From Phoronis australis (lineage: Eukaryota; Phoronida; Phoronidae), in NCBI GenBank assembly GCA_002633005.1, contig NMRA01000211.1, positions 166,433 through 230,432 of the forward strand: a stretch of 64,000 nt of DNA. Direction: 5' to 3'. The notes under the pieces are model-generated. The model had not been told where the DNA came from, did not search any database, and was given only the letters and a program-made list of their open reading frames with translations. Shown piece after piece: positions 38,263-64,000 of this stretch (positions are counted from its first letter, which is position 1; each line of letters starts with the position of its first letter). Made by a program: the position numbers and the translations under genes.

Positions 38263-40227
38263 TTAAGACCTGTTGTGCGCGCGCATGTGTGAAGCTAGGC
38301 CAGCGCCACTCTTGAACTCACGACCACATAGGGTACAGGTTAAGTTGTTAGACGATCTGCTTTGGGGCTGGGGATTGGCAGGCTTCGGCATTTGGTGAGT
38401 GGAAGTGGGGTAATAACCAACATTTGGACGAACCTGCATAGGACTTTGGTCATAAGTTGGTGAAGCCTGGTGTGTACGCATGTGCGATGCTAGACCAGCT
38501 TCACTTTTGCACTCACGGCCGCACACTGTGCAGGTCAGGTCGCGTTCGGGTTTGGTATACTTAGGCATTGGATTAATATCAACTTGATGGCGGACGTTGG
38601 GAGTGATGTGCTCAGGCTCATCAGCTCGTGAACCCTGATGTGTACGCATGTGTGAGGCCAGACCAGCCGCACTTTTGCAATCACGGCTGCAAACAGTGCA
38701 AGTCAAATTCCGTTGGGGTTTGTGATTGGCATTGCTAGGCATTTGGTAATTGTTAGACTCGTAGCGATTGGTGGGAGTGATGTGCTCAGGCTCATCAGCT
38801 CGTGAACCCTGATGCGTGCGCATGTGTGAGGCCAGACCAGCCGCACTCTTGCAATCACGGCCGCAAACAGTGCAAGTCAAATTCCGTTGGGGTTTTGGAT
38901 TGGCAGTCTTAGGGATTTGGTAATTATTAGACTGATAGCGATTGCTTGGAGTGATGTGGTCAGGCCCATCAGCTCGTGAACCCTGATGTGTGCGCATGTG
39001 TGAAGCCAAACCTGCCGCACTCTTGCAATCACGGCCGCATACAGTGCAAGTCAAATTCTGCCGGGGTTTGGGATTGGCGTGCTTAGGGATTTGGTCAATA
39101 TTAGTTGCATACTGAGCGTCTAGAGTCATATGTTCAGGTATTTGCTCATAAACTATTGCGTCGTCTCGGAGCACAGGAGTTTTACTCCTCAATATTCTTT
39201 GATCATGCTCTTGTTGACCTTCATGTGTACACATGTGTGACACTAGACCTGTTCTACTTCTACACTCATGGCCACACACGGTACACTTAAGGTGCTTTGA
39301 AAGATTTTGACTAGCCAGAATGATACTTCCGTTCTTCAGATCACCATGCGTACGACTGTGCGCTGCTAGGCCTGGTCTGGTACGATACACGTCACCGCAT
39401 ATCGTGCATGTTAGGTTGTTATTGTCTTGGTTTGAGTTAAGTGTATCCTTTCTGGTTCCTGGGCCGTCATGATTTGTCATCTGATGGAATACTGCGAACA
39501 AAGGTCTGTGGTCAAAGCAGTCATACTTTGCGCCAACCTTTACATTGAAAACATCACTCCTTGGTCCGTTGTACAGGAAATAACCTACCATTTCCTTCTT
39601 CTTTTCAGTTGGCTGCTTAGTATAGAGATGATACTCTGGGAAGTCTTCGTCTAAAATATCTTGCGCGTATCTACGTGTAAAATTAAAGTCGCCCCAAATA
39701 AGTATATTGCATTGTGCGATTCTACTTTCCTTTTCCAGCAGTGTAAGAAGTTGCCTGAAGACACATTCTTTCTCAACTTGCTCTAGGTTCTGCGGGCCAT
39801 GATAGGTAGCAACGAGTAGATTAGTATCAGGCTTTCCTTTTGAAGACATCCTTCTAATAAAAAGCCTGCTTGGAAATTCGCCAGTTGGTGTCAGATCTCC
39901 ACTGTCTTGTAGTCGGTGATATGTGCTGCGGAAGTCATATGACTCAACAACTAGGCTATTCTCATTGAAAATGAAACCATTGTATCCCTCAACACTGTCT
40001 TTCATTCCTTCCCACATGCGGTATGATCCGGGTCGCAAGTCATCTGCCCTTTTGTTGATGTAGTCGTTCAAGTTGTTGAAACTGGATAACTCCTGCACGA
40101 ACACTAAATCGGGCTGTCTGGCTTTTAGTAGTTCATAAATATAATCGTATCTGTCCACCACAGTGCCTTCGTTGCCATCAGCATTCAGGCTGATTATATT
40201 ATAACCTTGATGGAACCCAGTTGCCAT
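38263..40227 (-). CDS. EEP-family nuclease/phosphatase fused to seven C2H2 zinc fingers
   Basis: 654 aa, one uninterrupted coding exon. Start chosen at the ATG at 40227 (context AAACATGG); the frame stays open 15 codons further up but without another ATG. Residues 1-250 form an endonuclease/exonuclease/phosphatase domain with every signature: ISLNADG (Asn15), FVQELSS (Glu46), ATYHGP (His143), WGDFNF (Asp180, Asn182), RSDVF (Asp225) and FDHRPLF (Asp239, His240). Seven C-x2-C-x12-H-x3-H fingers follow at about 274-294, 315-335, 394-414, 452-472, 510-530, 566-586 and 631-651, most reading CTVCGRxCKSxAGLASHMRTH. Linkers are 35-59 residues, unlike the short TGEKP linkers of classic arrays. A strong acceptor (ctctccatttcag, exon from 40305) suggests a 5' UTR intron. 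I do not know a named orthologue. Metal-dependent phosphodiester or phosphate-ester hydrolysis guided by nucleic-acid-binding fingers is an inference. Confidence 0.88.
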   Translation of the reverse strand: MATGFHQGYNIISLNADGNEGTVVDRYDYIYELLKARQPDLVFVQELSSFNNLNDYINKRADDLRPGSYRMWEGMKDSVEGYNGFIFNENSLVVESYDFRSTYHRLQDSGDLTPTGEFPSRLFIRRMSSKGKPDTNLLVATYHGPQNLEQVEKECVFRQLLTLLEKESRIAQCNILIWGDFNFTRRYAQDILDEDFPEYHLYTKQPTEKKKEMVGYFLYNGPRSDVFNVKVGAKYDCFDHRPLFAVFHQMTNHDGPGTRKDTLNSNQDNNNLTCTICGDVYRTRPGLAAHSRTHGDLKNGSIILASQNLSKHLKCTVCGHECRSRTGLVSHMCTHEGQQEHDQRILRSKTPVLRDDAIVYEQIPEHMTLDAQYATNIDQIPKHANPKPRQNLTCTVCGRDCKSAAGLASHMRTHQGSRADGPDHITPSNRYQSNNYQIPKTANPKPQRNLTCTVCGRDCKSAAGLASHMRTHQGSRADEPEHITPTNRYESNNYQMPSNANHKPQRNLTCTVCSRDCKSAAGLASHMRTHQGSRADEPEHITPNVRHQVDINPMPKYTKPERDLTCTVCGRECKSEAGLASHMRTHQASPTYDQSPMQVRPNVGYYPTSTHQMPKPANPQPQSRSSNNLTCTLCGREFKSGAGLASHMRAHNRS

Positions 40228-40794
40228 GTTTGATGTACACGCAGAAGTAGTGAGAATTAAAGTGTTTTTCAATCCCTTTTGTCTAGTTTGCGCATACGAT
40301 CAATTCTGAAATGGAGAGGAAAATGTTTTAGAAACAGAGATTGGTGGATATTGAAGTAATATAAGAAACCTTAAAAATATATATACCGATATACATATAA
40401 AAAACGTTCTTTCAATACAAAGTCAAGCCTCTTGCATGTAACACTTGACTGAATGATGAAGTTTTGTAGTTGCTAAATGAGTCAAATGAAAGAAATCAAA
40501 AACGGCTGGAGTTATTCCACCTCTGGTGGCTCTGGGATGTCTTGAGGGGCAACATAATTTTGAAATTGAAATTTTCATGCATTTCTGTCATAGCGTTTTT
40601 CTTTGGTCATGCCCAGCCCTCCCTAAATTCGCCTATGGCCCTAGTATAAAAATGTCCACTGATGTCTCTGTTGACGCTTAATGTGATAAAGACAAGTCAT
40701 TTACCATTTGCTTTATGTCTTGTGTTTTAACATTAAAGGGAGGGCAGGTGTAAGATTGATCACCAAGATCGTACCTAATGGAATCACAAACATG

Positions 40795-41056
40795 GAACAT
40801 ATTAATAAGAACAACCACGGTTTTAAATCGACTTGACATGTTTCGGTGTTATTTATTCAAACACCATCATCACAGGTTGTCATAGTTGGTCCAGTTTATT
40901 GTTAGTCCCTGTAACTGACTGTATCTGTGTTTCATTACTTGTTGCTTGGCCTAGCTAGGTGGCCACTATATTCTCTCTTCTGATGATGGTGTTTCCATAA
41001 ATAACACCGAAACATGTCAAGCCGATGTAAAACCGTGGTTGTTTTTATGAACATAT
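40795..41056. mobile_element. 262-bp fold-back element with ~75-bp terminal inverted repeats
   Basis: AACAACCACGGTTTTAAATC, GACATGTTTCGGTGTTATTT and AACACCATCATCA on the left are mirrored on the right with few mismatches. About 110 bp of unrelated sequence lies between. No coding capacity; MITE-like. Confidence 0.75.
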
Positions 41057-44000
41057 GCTACTACTTGCTAACATGGAACATTGATAACTTGTATGTTCTG
41101 AGTTCCAAAAACAGATCAGTTACTAGGAATGGCAGCATCATTGAAACCTGAAACTGGACAACAATACACTGATTATAATGAACATCATTAGGCTGTTAAA
41201 GATGTTATTGTACACATTTGTGTTATGTCTGGGTAGTAATTAATCTGATAGTACCTGTGTTGTAGTGGGGCATAGGCGCACGTAGGCGTAGCCAACCACC
41301 TTTTGGCGTTTGAAGGCAACGCCTACGCACCGTAAGTTACGTTCAGTGCTCAAAGTGATACGGTGGGCTTCGGGCACCTACTTACCTCTACTTTTACCAC
41401 TACAGCACTGGATAATACCCATAAAGTACTTACAGTTTTGGAAGGATTGGACGTCCTTTAAACTGCCAGCTTGGTTATCTCCACTTCTAAGAAAAATCCA
41501 TGCTTAGAAAGTGCTATTTTTAACTCATCCAGACACAATGCATGACCTGACATTGTTTCATTACAATGTGGGAGAGCACAGTTTGCACTCCAGGCTAAAT
41601 GGAAATGTTATTTGTTCAGTGCTGGGTTACTATGCTTCAATTCAATTGCTGGGTTAAAAGATACTTGCAATGATAAAGGTATGAGTCCCATCCATGTCAG
41701 TGTTTCCCCTGAGTTTCATTCAATAGTGAATAGTCCAAGCGAATGCCGAGCTGGACGCCCCAATGAAGTGTCATTATGTCAATGTATGAAGAGTTTTGTA
41801 TCAATATAACATATTTTAATCACCAATTAAAGCTGCGATAGGAAGGGGATGCTGGGACACGACTTCTACAGGACAACTACGTTTTAGAATTGAATTCTCT
41901 GGCTCTAGGCACACTCGTAGAACAAAAAATGTTTGAACCCGTTTAGACCTGATTAACTAGGTTGTATAATGAAACTTCCATTACTATTGTTGATTATATT
42001 CTTGCTAAATGCAGATCAGTTGCATTGGCATTAGCCGGCATTGCAGCAGACGATTTATCCATCTATTCCATGCAGTGGACTACTGAGATAGTTAAACTAT
42101 CATTTGACTATTTTGTGCAATATAATTCACGTTGTTATGCACGTCTTTTGCAAATGTGAACACAATAAAACGAATAAAAGTTACTGTTTCTCCACCAAAT
42201 TCATCAGTGTTCACTAGCGCTTTGCTGTAGTTGAAAACTTTAATGCCAATGTCGTTGCCTGGTCCCTGCCTGTTTTCTTACTATTGGATAACCAGGCAGT
42301 ACCGAACGTCTTGTCACTAAGGGAATGCAAAGAAGGAAAGGGGATAAAATGATTTTGTGTAACCATGGCAAAACCTCAAGATCCCAATTTGAATTATTGT
42401 TTTTCTCATTCGATCCACAAACATCGACAGTTGCCATGAAACTTATGTATTACGTGTTCAGTTTTAACAGAGATTTTTGCTTAGCGATGCAGTTTTCGTG
42501 TCAGGATTAGGAGTTTGTCAGTCAATTTGGGTAAAATCATGAGTGGCGGAGCAAAAAAAGAGCCACCCAGATTTTTACACAGAGGGAAATATTTTATGTA
42601 CCACTGTCAAAGACCTTTGCGTGCCAACTTCTTTTAGTAGCAGAGGAGTCGCCATGTAAACTTAGTTGAATCTCTGACATTGGTTTCAGTAATAAGTTTG
42701 CCAACACCGAAATTATTACACTTTGATGTGTTTGGCATCGAAGTTATCACAAGATGGCAGTCCAAAAATGTCATGCAGACATAATCTTTATAAATTTGCA
42801 GGGTCCTCGTTCACCTGGGGGGAAGGTGCCTGTGCCTTATGGGAGAGGAATTTTTTCAGAAGAGGGTAAAATTCTACCCCATATCGCCTGTTCCTCAAGT
42901 AGCCAATCCTCTTGTTTTGCCTAGTGCTTTAGCAAGGCTGTTTTTCACCATGTGTGTAAACAATTTGAATAAACTTGAGATATACTCTTGAGAATTGGAT
43001 TTGTACTATTAAACTTTAATTGACTGGGTATTTGTCAATCTTCTTCACTACACCGTCCAGTTCATGACAAGCATTTTACACCAACAACTTTTCTTAGAAA
43101 TAGATTATGCATAGTAGGGGTGTGGGGTAGTGACCTCTGAACTCCCTCTAAGTACTTCCTTTGCTCAGTGAGTTCTGTGTAATCACCCTCCATTTCTGAT
43201 AAACTAATCCAATTTCTGTTCTCCACTAACTGAGGATGTAATTGTACCGTAAACACTGGAAAAACATGCTTATGAGCTGGATTTCACAGCAAAAAACAGT
43301 CTGAAGCCATAGGAACGGGGTCTGTGTGAGTAAAGGTGATTCTAACCTTGATGGGAATTTTTAATCTTTGGAGGGTAATTTTGAGACCTTGTGTGAGGAA
43401 TTTCATGTGATTTGTAAATATTAATCAGAGTTAAATGGGGTCAATATCCAGCTAAGATCAAAATATCGAGGGCTGTGACAGGGTTGAATAATAAATGAAA
43501 TGAAGGACATATTATATAGCAGAGTCATGTGAAACTTTCACATACTATGCTTTGTGTGCTGTTTTCCAAACAGCTGTTAGAAATTGTTTTAAAATGTTTT
43601 ACTTTTACCTCAGGAGCTATCAAAAATGGGACTTAAACATTTTTCTAAAATATCAAAAATTGCATAAATTAAGAAAAATTTTAACTCAATAAAAGTGTTC
43701 ATTTCTAAAAGCAGAATTGCCTGTAGTGATCAAGCTTTTTGAGTAAAATTTAGCAAAAAGGTAAATTCATAGCAAAACAACGGTAACATCAACATTGCCA
43801 AGTTTCATTTGATGTAAGTGTTGTCATTTTTTCATTTTATGCAACTTTTAACCCAGCTCCAGTGATTTTCACATCTGCCTTATCCCACCTACTGTCACTA
43901 GGAACATCTTTAAATCAAACAGAAGAGACTTCATGAGTTCTGAAAATACGTATCCTCATAAGTCCTCTGAGGTGTCTCTGAAGGGTGTCTTCAGAGCTTA

Positions 44001-44174
44001 CATGATTTTTGTGTTGTATAGTTTTGCTGATCTTGCAACCAAGGGTGGTAAATTTTGAACAGGCTTTTCAGGTGGGACCATTGCACTGATCACTTGAAAC
44101 CATTTTTATGGTTTATTAATATATAGTTAAAACTGAGCTGAGGAGCTAGAGATCCGACTCGAGGGTCTAGCAGT
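41057..44174. other. Region upstream of TNK2, nothing recognised
   Basis: Should contain one or more TNK2 5' UTR exons and the promoter, or part of a long first intron, but no sequence signal singles them out. Confidence 0.45.
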
Positions 44175-44247
44175 GCGCCCTAGTGGGACTTGAACCCATG
44201 ACTTTCTGTGAAGGAAGCAGACGCTTATCTCACTAGACCACACGGCC
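44175..44247 (-). repeat. tRNA-like segment of 73 nt, tRNA pseudogene or SINE head
   Basis: Minus strand starts GGCCGTGTGGTCTAGTGAG (A-box) and has GGGTTCAAGTCCCAC (B-box and T-arm). Only five of seven acceptor pairs form and the anticodon stem has a mismatch; the loop would read CCT. Length is right for a tRNA but the fold is damaged. It lies just 5' of the TNK2 start exon. Confidence 0.55.
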
Positions 44248-44373
44248 TCCTCTTTGAACAGTGCTTGAGAATGTTTTTTAACTGGATGGATGAATAATAC
44301 TATTCATCAACATCACTTGTTTTATTACTCATTTCTAAGTGAGATACTGAATGATTTTTGCAGAATCGTAAAG

Positions 44374-58429
<14,056 letters not shown>

Positions 58430-58778
58430 AAGATAGGGCTCACTTTACAGGGTGATCTTAACATTTTTTCCTGTTCACTGTTTGTGGGCCAAAAGGCTTG
58501 TGGTATAAAATCTCAGTAAATGGCAGTGCAGGGTGATAAATGTGGCTTTTTGTTATTGTGCACATCTGTACTTAATACATGTCGCTGGCCTGTGCCCTGT
58601 GTTATATACTGTATATTTATCTAGATATTGAGAAGAATCTGAAAGTGACTGCAGACGACACCTTGAAAAAACTTTCAAATGGAGATTTTCCAGACATGTG
58701 GCACTTTGTCCGCAACACCTAAAATCACTGGCAAATGCAGTACACTCCAAAAGCATTTAGACAAAATGATCGTCAATT

Positions 58779-58944
58779 CCCCATCATGAATTCGTCAGAG
58801 TGGTCTTCTTAAAGAACGAGGACAAAGGAGAATTGACAGGAAAGTTAGTAATGTGACTAAGCCATTTTGTAATTAGAATTTTGCAGCTTTGATGGTTTTT
58901 ACCAGTCATTTTTGCTGTTGACTGAATTAGCCGCCATGATGGGG
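58779..58944. mobile_element. Second copy of the CCCCATCATG inverted-repeat element
   Basis: Lies about 350 bp after the TNK2 stop codon, so it may be part of the 3' UTR. See the copy at 51086. Confidence 0.6.
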
Positions 58945-59486
58945 AAAATTTATTTTGTCTGACTTGTCTTTTACTGTTTTCTTGGATTAAGATAATTCTC
59001 AACCAAACTTGTCAAGACATAGAAATCTTTACGATGACATCGACACTATGAAGCAAGATCACTTCTTTCATATAGGGGTCTAGAGTCCTTTTGAGATTTA
59101 TGTGACAATTCTTCCCCCAGTGTAAACATTATATATTATCAAAAGTAGTGTTTATGTGTGACTGACACCATAGTCAAACATTGTCTATAAATTCTTTTAG
59201 AAATTGGGGAATTTTATTGTTCATGTATTATCTTGTCTTATTTTTGTCACAAATGTCACAAAGTGCTTCCTTTCCCTGTAAGGTTATTGTGAACTTTTTA
59301 CTAAAAGTTTGAAAATTACCCCATTTTGAGAACTTATGAATATGAGGCACAGTTTTTTAGCTTTGCCATTGAGATGAAGTTGACAATGACAGCTTTGCTG
59401 GTAAAATGTATGTGCACATGTGCCATAGTCTGTTAGAAAACAACTTCAAACAGTGTCATCAAGATCGTGAATGACAATTGACACAT

Positions 59487-59840
59487 GAAAATTCATTTTG
59501 TCCATCCACAAAAGTGGTAAATACCTGCCCTTCCTGATGTCTTCCTCAGTGCATACTAAGTGGTGTTATACACAGGATGTTGTTATATGTTGCGCTGACT
59601 TTATATCTGCCCTCGTCATGGTTCATGGGTGACCTCTCTTTCATGATCCGGAAAGAGAGTTCATTCATGAACAGTGACGAGGGCGGACATAAATTTAGAG
59701 CAACATATAACAACATCCTGTGTCGTGCACAGCGCCATCTAGTATGCATTGATGAAGACATCAGGAAGGGCAGATCATGGTAGGGCAGATGTCCAAAATT
59801 TCTGCAGGTATTTACCAGTTTTTGGATGGAAAAAATGAAT
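59487..59840. mobile_element. Large fold-back repeat, arms of about 115-150 bp
   Basis: CTGCCCTTCCTGATGTCTTC (from 59525) mirrors GAAGACATCAGGAAGGGCAG (to 59773). Inside, GGATGTTGTTATATGTTGC and GCCCTCGTCA pair with their complements, and the outer GTGGTAAATACCTGC pairs with GCAGGTATTTACCAG further out. The centre is around CTCTCTTTC/GAAAGAGAG at about 59640-59660. Open frames on both strands are mirror images caused by the repeat. Confidence 0.8.
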
Positions 59841-62800
59841 TTCCCTGTGTCAGAAAAGAACTTCTTTCTATGAAGGCAAATGAGAAACCAACAAAAGTAA
59901 CTGGAGGCTAAGTGACATGTAAAGGATGTGTCCAAATAGTTGGTAAGAAAAAAATCATTTTGCCTCTGAATATGTTCATTATATTCTTACAATATTGTCA
60001 GGTTTGTACATTGTGCATATCCATATGGTAATTCCTTGCCTGTTCATCACCCAATATGGCAGACAAGGGAACTTTTTGTCAAATTTCAACAAAAATTTCA
60101 GCATGTTAGGTTGGTTCATTATAAGCAGATGTCATAAACAACATGTTTTAAAGTCTCTTACTTCAAGATAGTCACTCTTTAAACAATAGAAAAATGACAG
60201 TTTTGGCAATTATTTTTGGTAGAAATAAGTGAAGAATTATAATTGCACTTGGAAATGTGGACTTAGTTAACCATAATTCCATTTTGGCCTTCAGTGTATG
60301 TTTCTTCTAGAAGAAAACAAATCCAGTGCACGTGGAGAAGGGGTTGTTGCTTAAGTTTCTGAACCTAATATGGATAATCTTGAAGTGAAACGGAATTGTT
60401 TGTATGTTATACATTGAAACATATCATGCTCTTTAATCTCATATGAGACAACTCCTACGCTAACATTTGGGGTGTTGTTATCCCAACGCCTAAGACAGAC
60501 TGTGACTAACCGATCCTAATAGATTCACAAATTAATGCTTGTTGCTTCAGCCACGATCCTGAAGAAAACCTTGCTAATTTCTCTTTTTATGCAAAGGTGG
60601 CTTCTATTTTAAAAACAGTCGTGTTGGTTGGTTGTCTTATTGTTTGTTGTTTTACTTTGAAACTCGTACGCTAAACAGGCGTGTTGGTTCACGACCACAA
60701 TTATCTCATTCAGCACGTTCAGCCATCACTTTGCTGGATACTCTGGGGTAAACAGTGCAAATCCTGTTAGCGTAAGATTTGCCTAATAGGGGCACAAAAA
60801 TACCCAAAGCCCTGTGTCCTTGTGCTCTGTAGCAATAATTGCAGCAAAGTCTGAGACAATAAAATACCAATCTATGCAACATGTTTGTGGAGAAGTTGCG
60901 AAAACTCCTAAAACTTTTCAAGTTTCAATTTCAAGCATTTCAAAACCAACCAAAAATCCCCCGGTAGTAAAAAATTAATGTCAAAATGATAATTTTTAAC
61001 AACTTCACCTCAAGCCCTTGATAGGTTAAACTTGTGCACCACTGATGCGCATCAGATAGTGTGTCATTCAATTGAAGAGATTCTGAATTAAAGAGTTTGT
61101 TGTATGCATGGAATTTCTCTAGGCATAATGCAAGTGACACTCTCTTGGAAAAGCATTCTTATTTTTCACTGGACAACCAGATGTTTGGTGAAATCAGTGG
61201 ATGATGATATGGTGCTTTGAATGTTGTTTGAATTATTGTTAAGTTGGTGGAAATGTTTATGTAGTATCGTTGTGCTAAAATTTTAAGATTTTCTGCATTT
61301 TGTGATAAAAGATTATGTAATATGCAATTTTGTAAAAGTGCACGTAACAGTCACTATAGCCGTATTAAATGGGACCACAGTAAGTTCATTGTTTTTTTTG
61401 CACACACAGACAAATCAGTGGGTGCATGTTCATGTCACATAGCGTCTGTCCACAGTGCCTTCATTTTGTTAATGAGTCAAGTCAGTTGGCTGTGTGTCGG
61501 GGCGTATGACCGAAATGATTTCTTCCTGTCTTAAAGTGGCATTAAACCAGTACATTCTGTCAAAAAATTAAGTTTTGATTTAGGCCACTCACCACTAAGG
61601 AATTGGTCTATTCTCATTCCGTATTCTGTTTGGAAGTGATTTCAGGGGGTTGGGAAGATCTGGCAGTCCTTAAGTTCTTTCGACTAAGCCCTGAAACCAC
61701 CTCCAACTTGTACTGATAGAAACAAGTTGATATTAATTTCATAACGTTTGAGTGTCTAAATCAGTTCTTGTTGTGAGGAAAAGTATTTGTATAGTATGAT
61801 ATACTTTGAAAAAGCTTTTATTCTAGAATTATTTTGGTTGGGGACCATTCTTAATTATGACCAGTGTCAGTTTTACAAACTGTACACTTCCTTATCTCTC
61901 CCCTGTCCCTGTAATGACCTAACTAAAACAAAATTTTCAACCAATTATCCTGGTATTTTTGATGTAGCATTAATTAAAACAGCAAATTAATTAGTTTCAC
62001 ATCGGCATTTTGAGGATGTAAGAAGCATACAACCTACAAGAGCAGTCAGCCTTGGTCCCTTAATTCCTCAATTTTACAAAATATTTATTATCAGGCAAAA
62101 CTTGTGCATTGGGTTGGATGGGATTTAAAAACAGATTAATAAATCCAATTTCTCAATTCTATTGTTTAGAAAGATGAATTAATCCTCAGTATAACCACAT
62201 AATATCAGTTGTGATCAGTTTGGTTTCAAATAGCAACTAAGTGCCCTGTTTAGATTGAAGACTAAATTGATTTAACATCAGTTTGTGGTTCAAATTTATT
62301 TTGAGGAAGCATGTGTTAACGCAAGCAGTTTAGCAATCGATTCAACCTCAATTGATTTAACCTAAAGCAATTCATACCTCACGAAAACTAACTATATTAC
62401 TGGCCATTTATAAACCGAAACTCGTGACAGGAAGGTGAAATGTGTTCTTGCGTGGTACTTTCCCAACAGAGGGTGCAGTGTCTAAAGTTATTCAATGTTT
62501 GTAATGGATACGGGAAGCCGAAGCATCTTTAAGACGATAGAGACAAATTGTCGCAAAGGAAATAGATTCCGAACTTCAGTATAAACAGGTAAATGACTGC
62601 CTGAATGTACATTATAGTCATTATAAAACATTGGCAAAGATTTTTTAGGTGCTTGCATTTGTCGAATTTTGCAGTAGCTGCTATTGCATCTAAGATTACA
62701 ACATGATATTGGAAGTCCTATCTTATCTACAGCTCACACTGTCAACCTTTGCACATGCTAATATTCAAGTTGTGACCATATCTCGGCAGAGATACCCGGG

Positions 62801-64000
62801 AACAGTTGTCGACTGGAGCATACATTGGGTAAGCAACAGTTTATGATCTATATTATTTATTTTGAATAATATTCCGTTATGATGCTGTGTTGATAACATC
62901 AACATTTAACGAAAGAGTGCCAGATCACGTGAATGTAGTTGGGCAACACTTGTGTCCATCACTGTTCATTGAATGATGTATCAACCTGCTACATTGAGTA
63001 CCTGCTAATCCAGTGTGAACTTAATCTTCGTGTTTCAATAGTGTGTGAAGGTTGGTAGATAGGCCACAGGTAACTAAATACGTAGGGGCGGAAGAGCATG
63101 TTGATGTCATCCAGCATGCCTAAAATCTTATTTATGCGGTGTTTATCAAATATTTAGGATAATAATCTGCAGATTTCCTGTGGCTGCAACAGGCATCTCA
63201 TTTCAAAGGTTAGATGAAGAGCAGCTTTGTGTACTGGTTTAAAAAAGACAACTGGATCTTGATAATCTTTTTGTCCAATTTTTTAAGACACCAGTGTCGA
63301 AGACCTTAAATCACAGGCTTTACTCAACAGTTCAATGAAAAGACAACAGGGTGTGAAAGATGATTATTATTTTATGATTTTTCCTATCACCACGGTTATT
63401 ATTAGTGTTAATATTGTATGAAAATGTATTTATCAGGTCTTATATCGACAAAATAAATGCTATTGGAGCTGTTATCTGAATGGCTTAGTTGCTGCACTTT
63501 GAATAAACTAATTTTTCATGTGATCAGACTCTTATGACCATTTAATTCTTAAATAATGCAAAAGTCTAATAATATAAAATAGACTGCCACAGAGTTTTAT
63601 GTAGGTGGAGTGATTAGGTGGTATCAGCTGGTGGGAATTTATGTTTGCTTAAGGTGGAAACCTAAGATATTCCGGTTGTTTTCTTCGTTCCATGATTTAC
63701 CGGCAAACAGACATAACATAATTTGTAAGCAGTTAGTGGGTCAATACTGCACAATGTGCCTGCCAGAATTTTATTTTGTTAACAACTTTTTAACAAACTC
63801 AATGCTCCATCATGTAGTATGGTTTAGGTATTCTCAGCTAAAATTATGAAATTTAATGTGGGGAAATTGTTCTGCGCATTTCAGCTTTTTTGTTATTAAT
63901 GAGATTATCAAAATGGAAAATTGTAGTTAATTGTATACGGTATGTGTGGATGTCGTTGTGTTAACTTCTTCAAAGTAGAAACAATTTTTCAAAAAAATGC

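Larger units (their letters stand above)
58430..64000. other. TNK2 3' UTR and downstream DNA
   Basis: No coding signal. AATAAA hexamers at 60858, 63452 and 63502 are candidate poly(A) signals; which one TNK2 uses cannot be told. Contains the inverted-repeat element at 58779 and the fold-back at 59487. Confidence 0.45.

Noticed and set aside
38263-40272. Longer version of the EEP-zinc-finger protein (669 codons)
   Set aside because: The extra 15 codons start from TTG, not ATG; the next ATG, at 40227, has a good start context.
44175-44247. Functional tRNA gene
   Set aside because: A- and B-boxes are present, but acceptor and anticodon stems are mispaired, so I keep it as a tRNA-derived repeat or pseudogene.
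59546-59935. 129-codon minus-strand ORF mirrored by a plus-strand ORF
   Set aside because: Both are products of the fold-back repeat; the proteins mirror each other and have no domain.

Overview
The window is AT-rich nuclear DNA from an animal, most likely a slowly evolving marine invertebrate. Its genes have GT-AG introns, large introns and spacers, and dense dispersed repeats. The best-preserved gene (ACK/TNK2 tyrosine kinase) can be followed exon by exon against the vertebrate protein, so a bilaterian fits best. I cannot name the species.

Layout. 1-12.4 kb: no intact gene. It holds a frame-shifted THAP zinc-finger relic (5.5 kb), a terminal-inverted-repeat element (7.8 kb), a 1.12-kb tandem duplication joined by a single N, and tRNA-like repeat debris; a 407-base gap follows (12446-12852). 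13-18 kb: one likely exon of a HIRAN-like protein and a 1.6-kb transposable element with target-site duplication. 18-25.4 kb: a repeat array built of ~150-bp subunits, each centred on a GCC-MYC-TRSTGG-type motif that matches the vertebrate CTCF core. 26-29 kb: decayed dispersed repeats, zinc-finger relics and a 50-bp perfect palindrome. 29-33.7 kb, minus strand: two tandem broken copies of a multi-exon gene resembling the multicopy DUF6729-type family. 33.9-34.9 kb: a detached piece of the CTCF-motif array.

38.3-40.2 kb, minus strand: an intact single-coding-exon gene joining an endonuclease/exonuclease/phosphatase (EEP) domain, with all catalytic motifs present, to seven C2H2 zinc fingers, an architecture resembling a natural zinc-finger nuclease. 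44.4-58.4 kb, plus strand: the full ACK/TNK2 coding sequence in 11 coding exons (1100 aa: SAM-like N-terminus, kinase, SH3, CRIB, clathrin box, Mig6-homology motif, UBA). Its introns contain several local tandem duplications that cover splice junctions. 58.4-64 kb: 3' UTR or intergenic DNA with a large fold-back repeat.

The two intact genes are unrelated neighbours on opposite strands. The points most worth follow-up are the EEP-zinc-finger protein, the CTCF-core array, the duplicated splice junctions in ACK, and the three single-N joins, each of which lies exactly between two near-identical copies and therefore looks like an assembly artefact.
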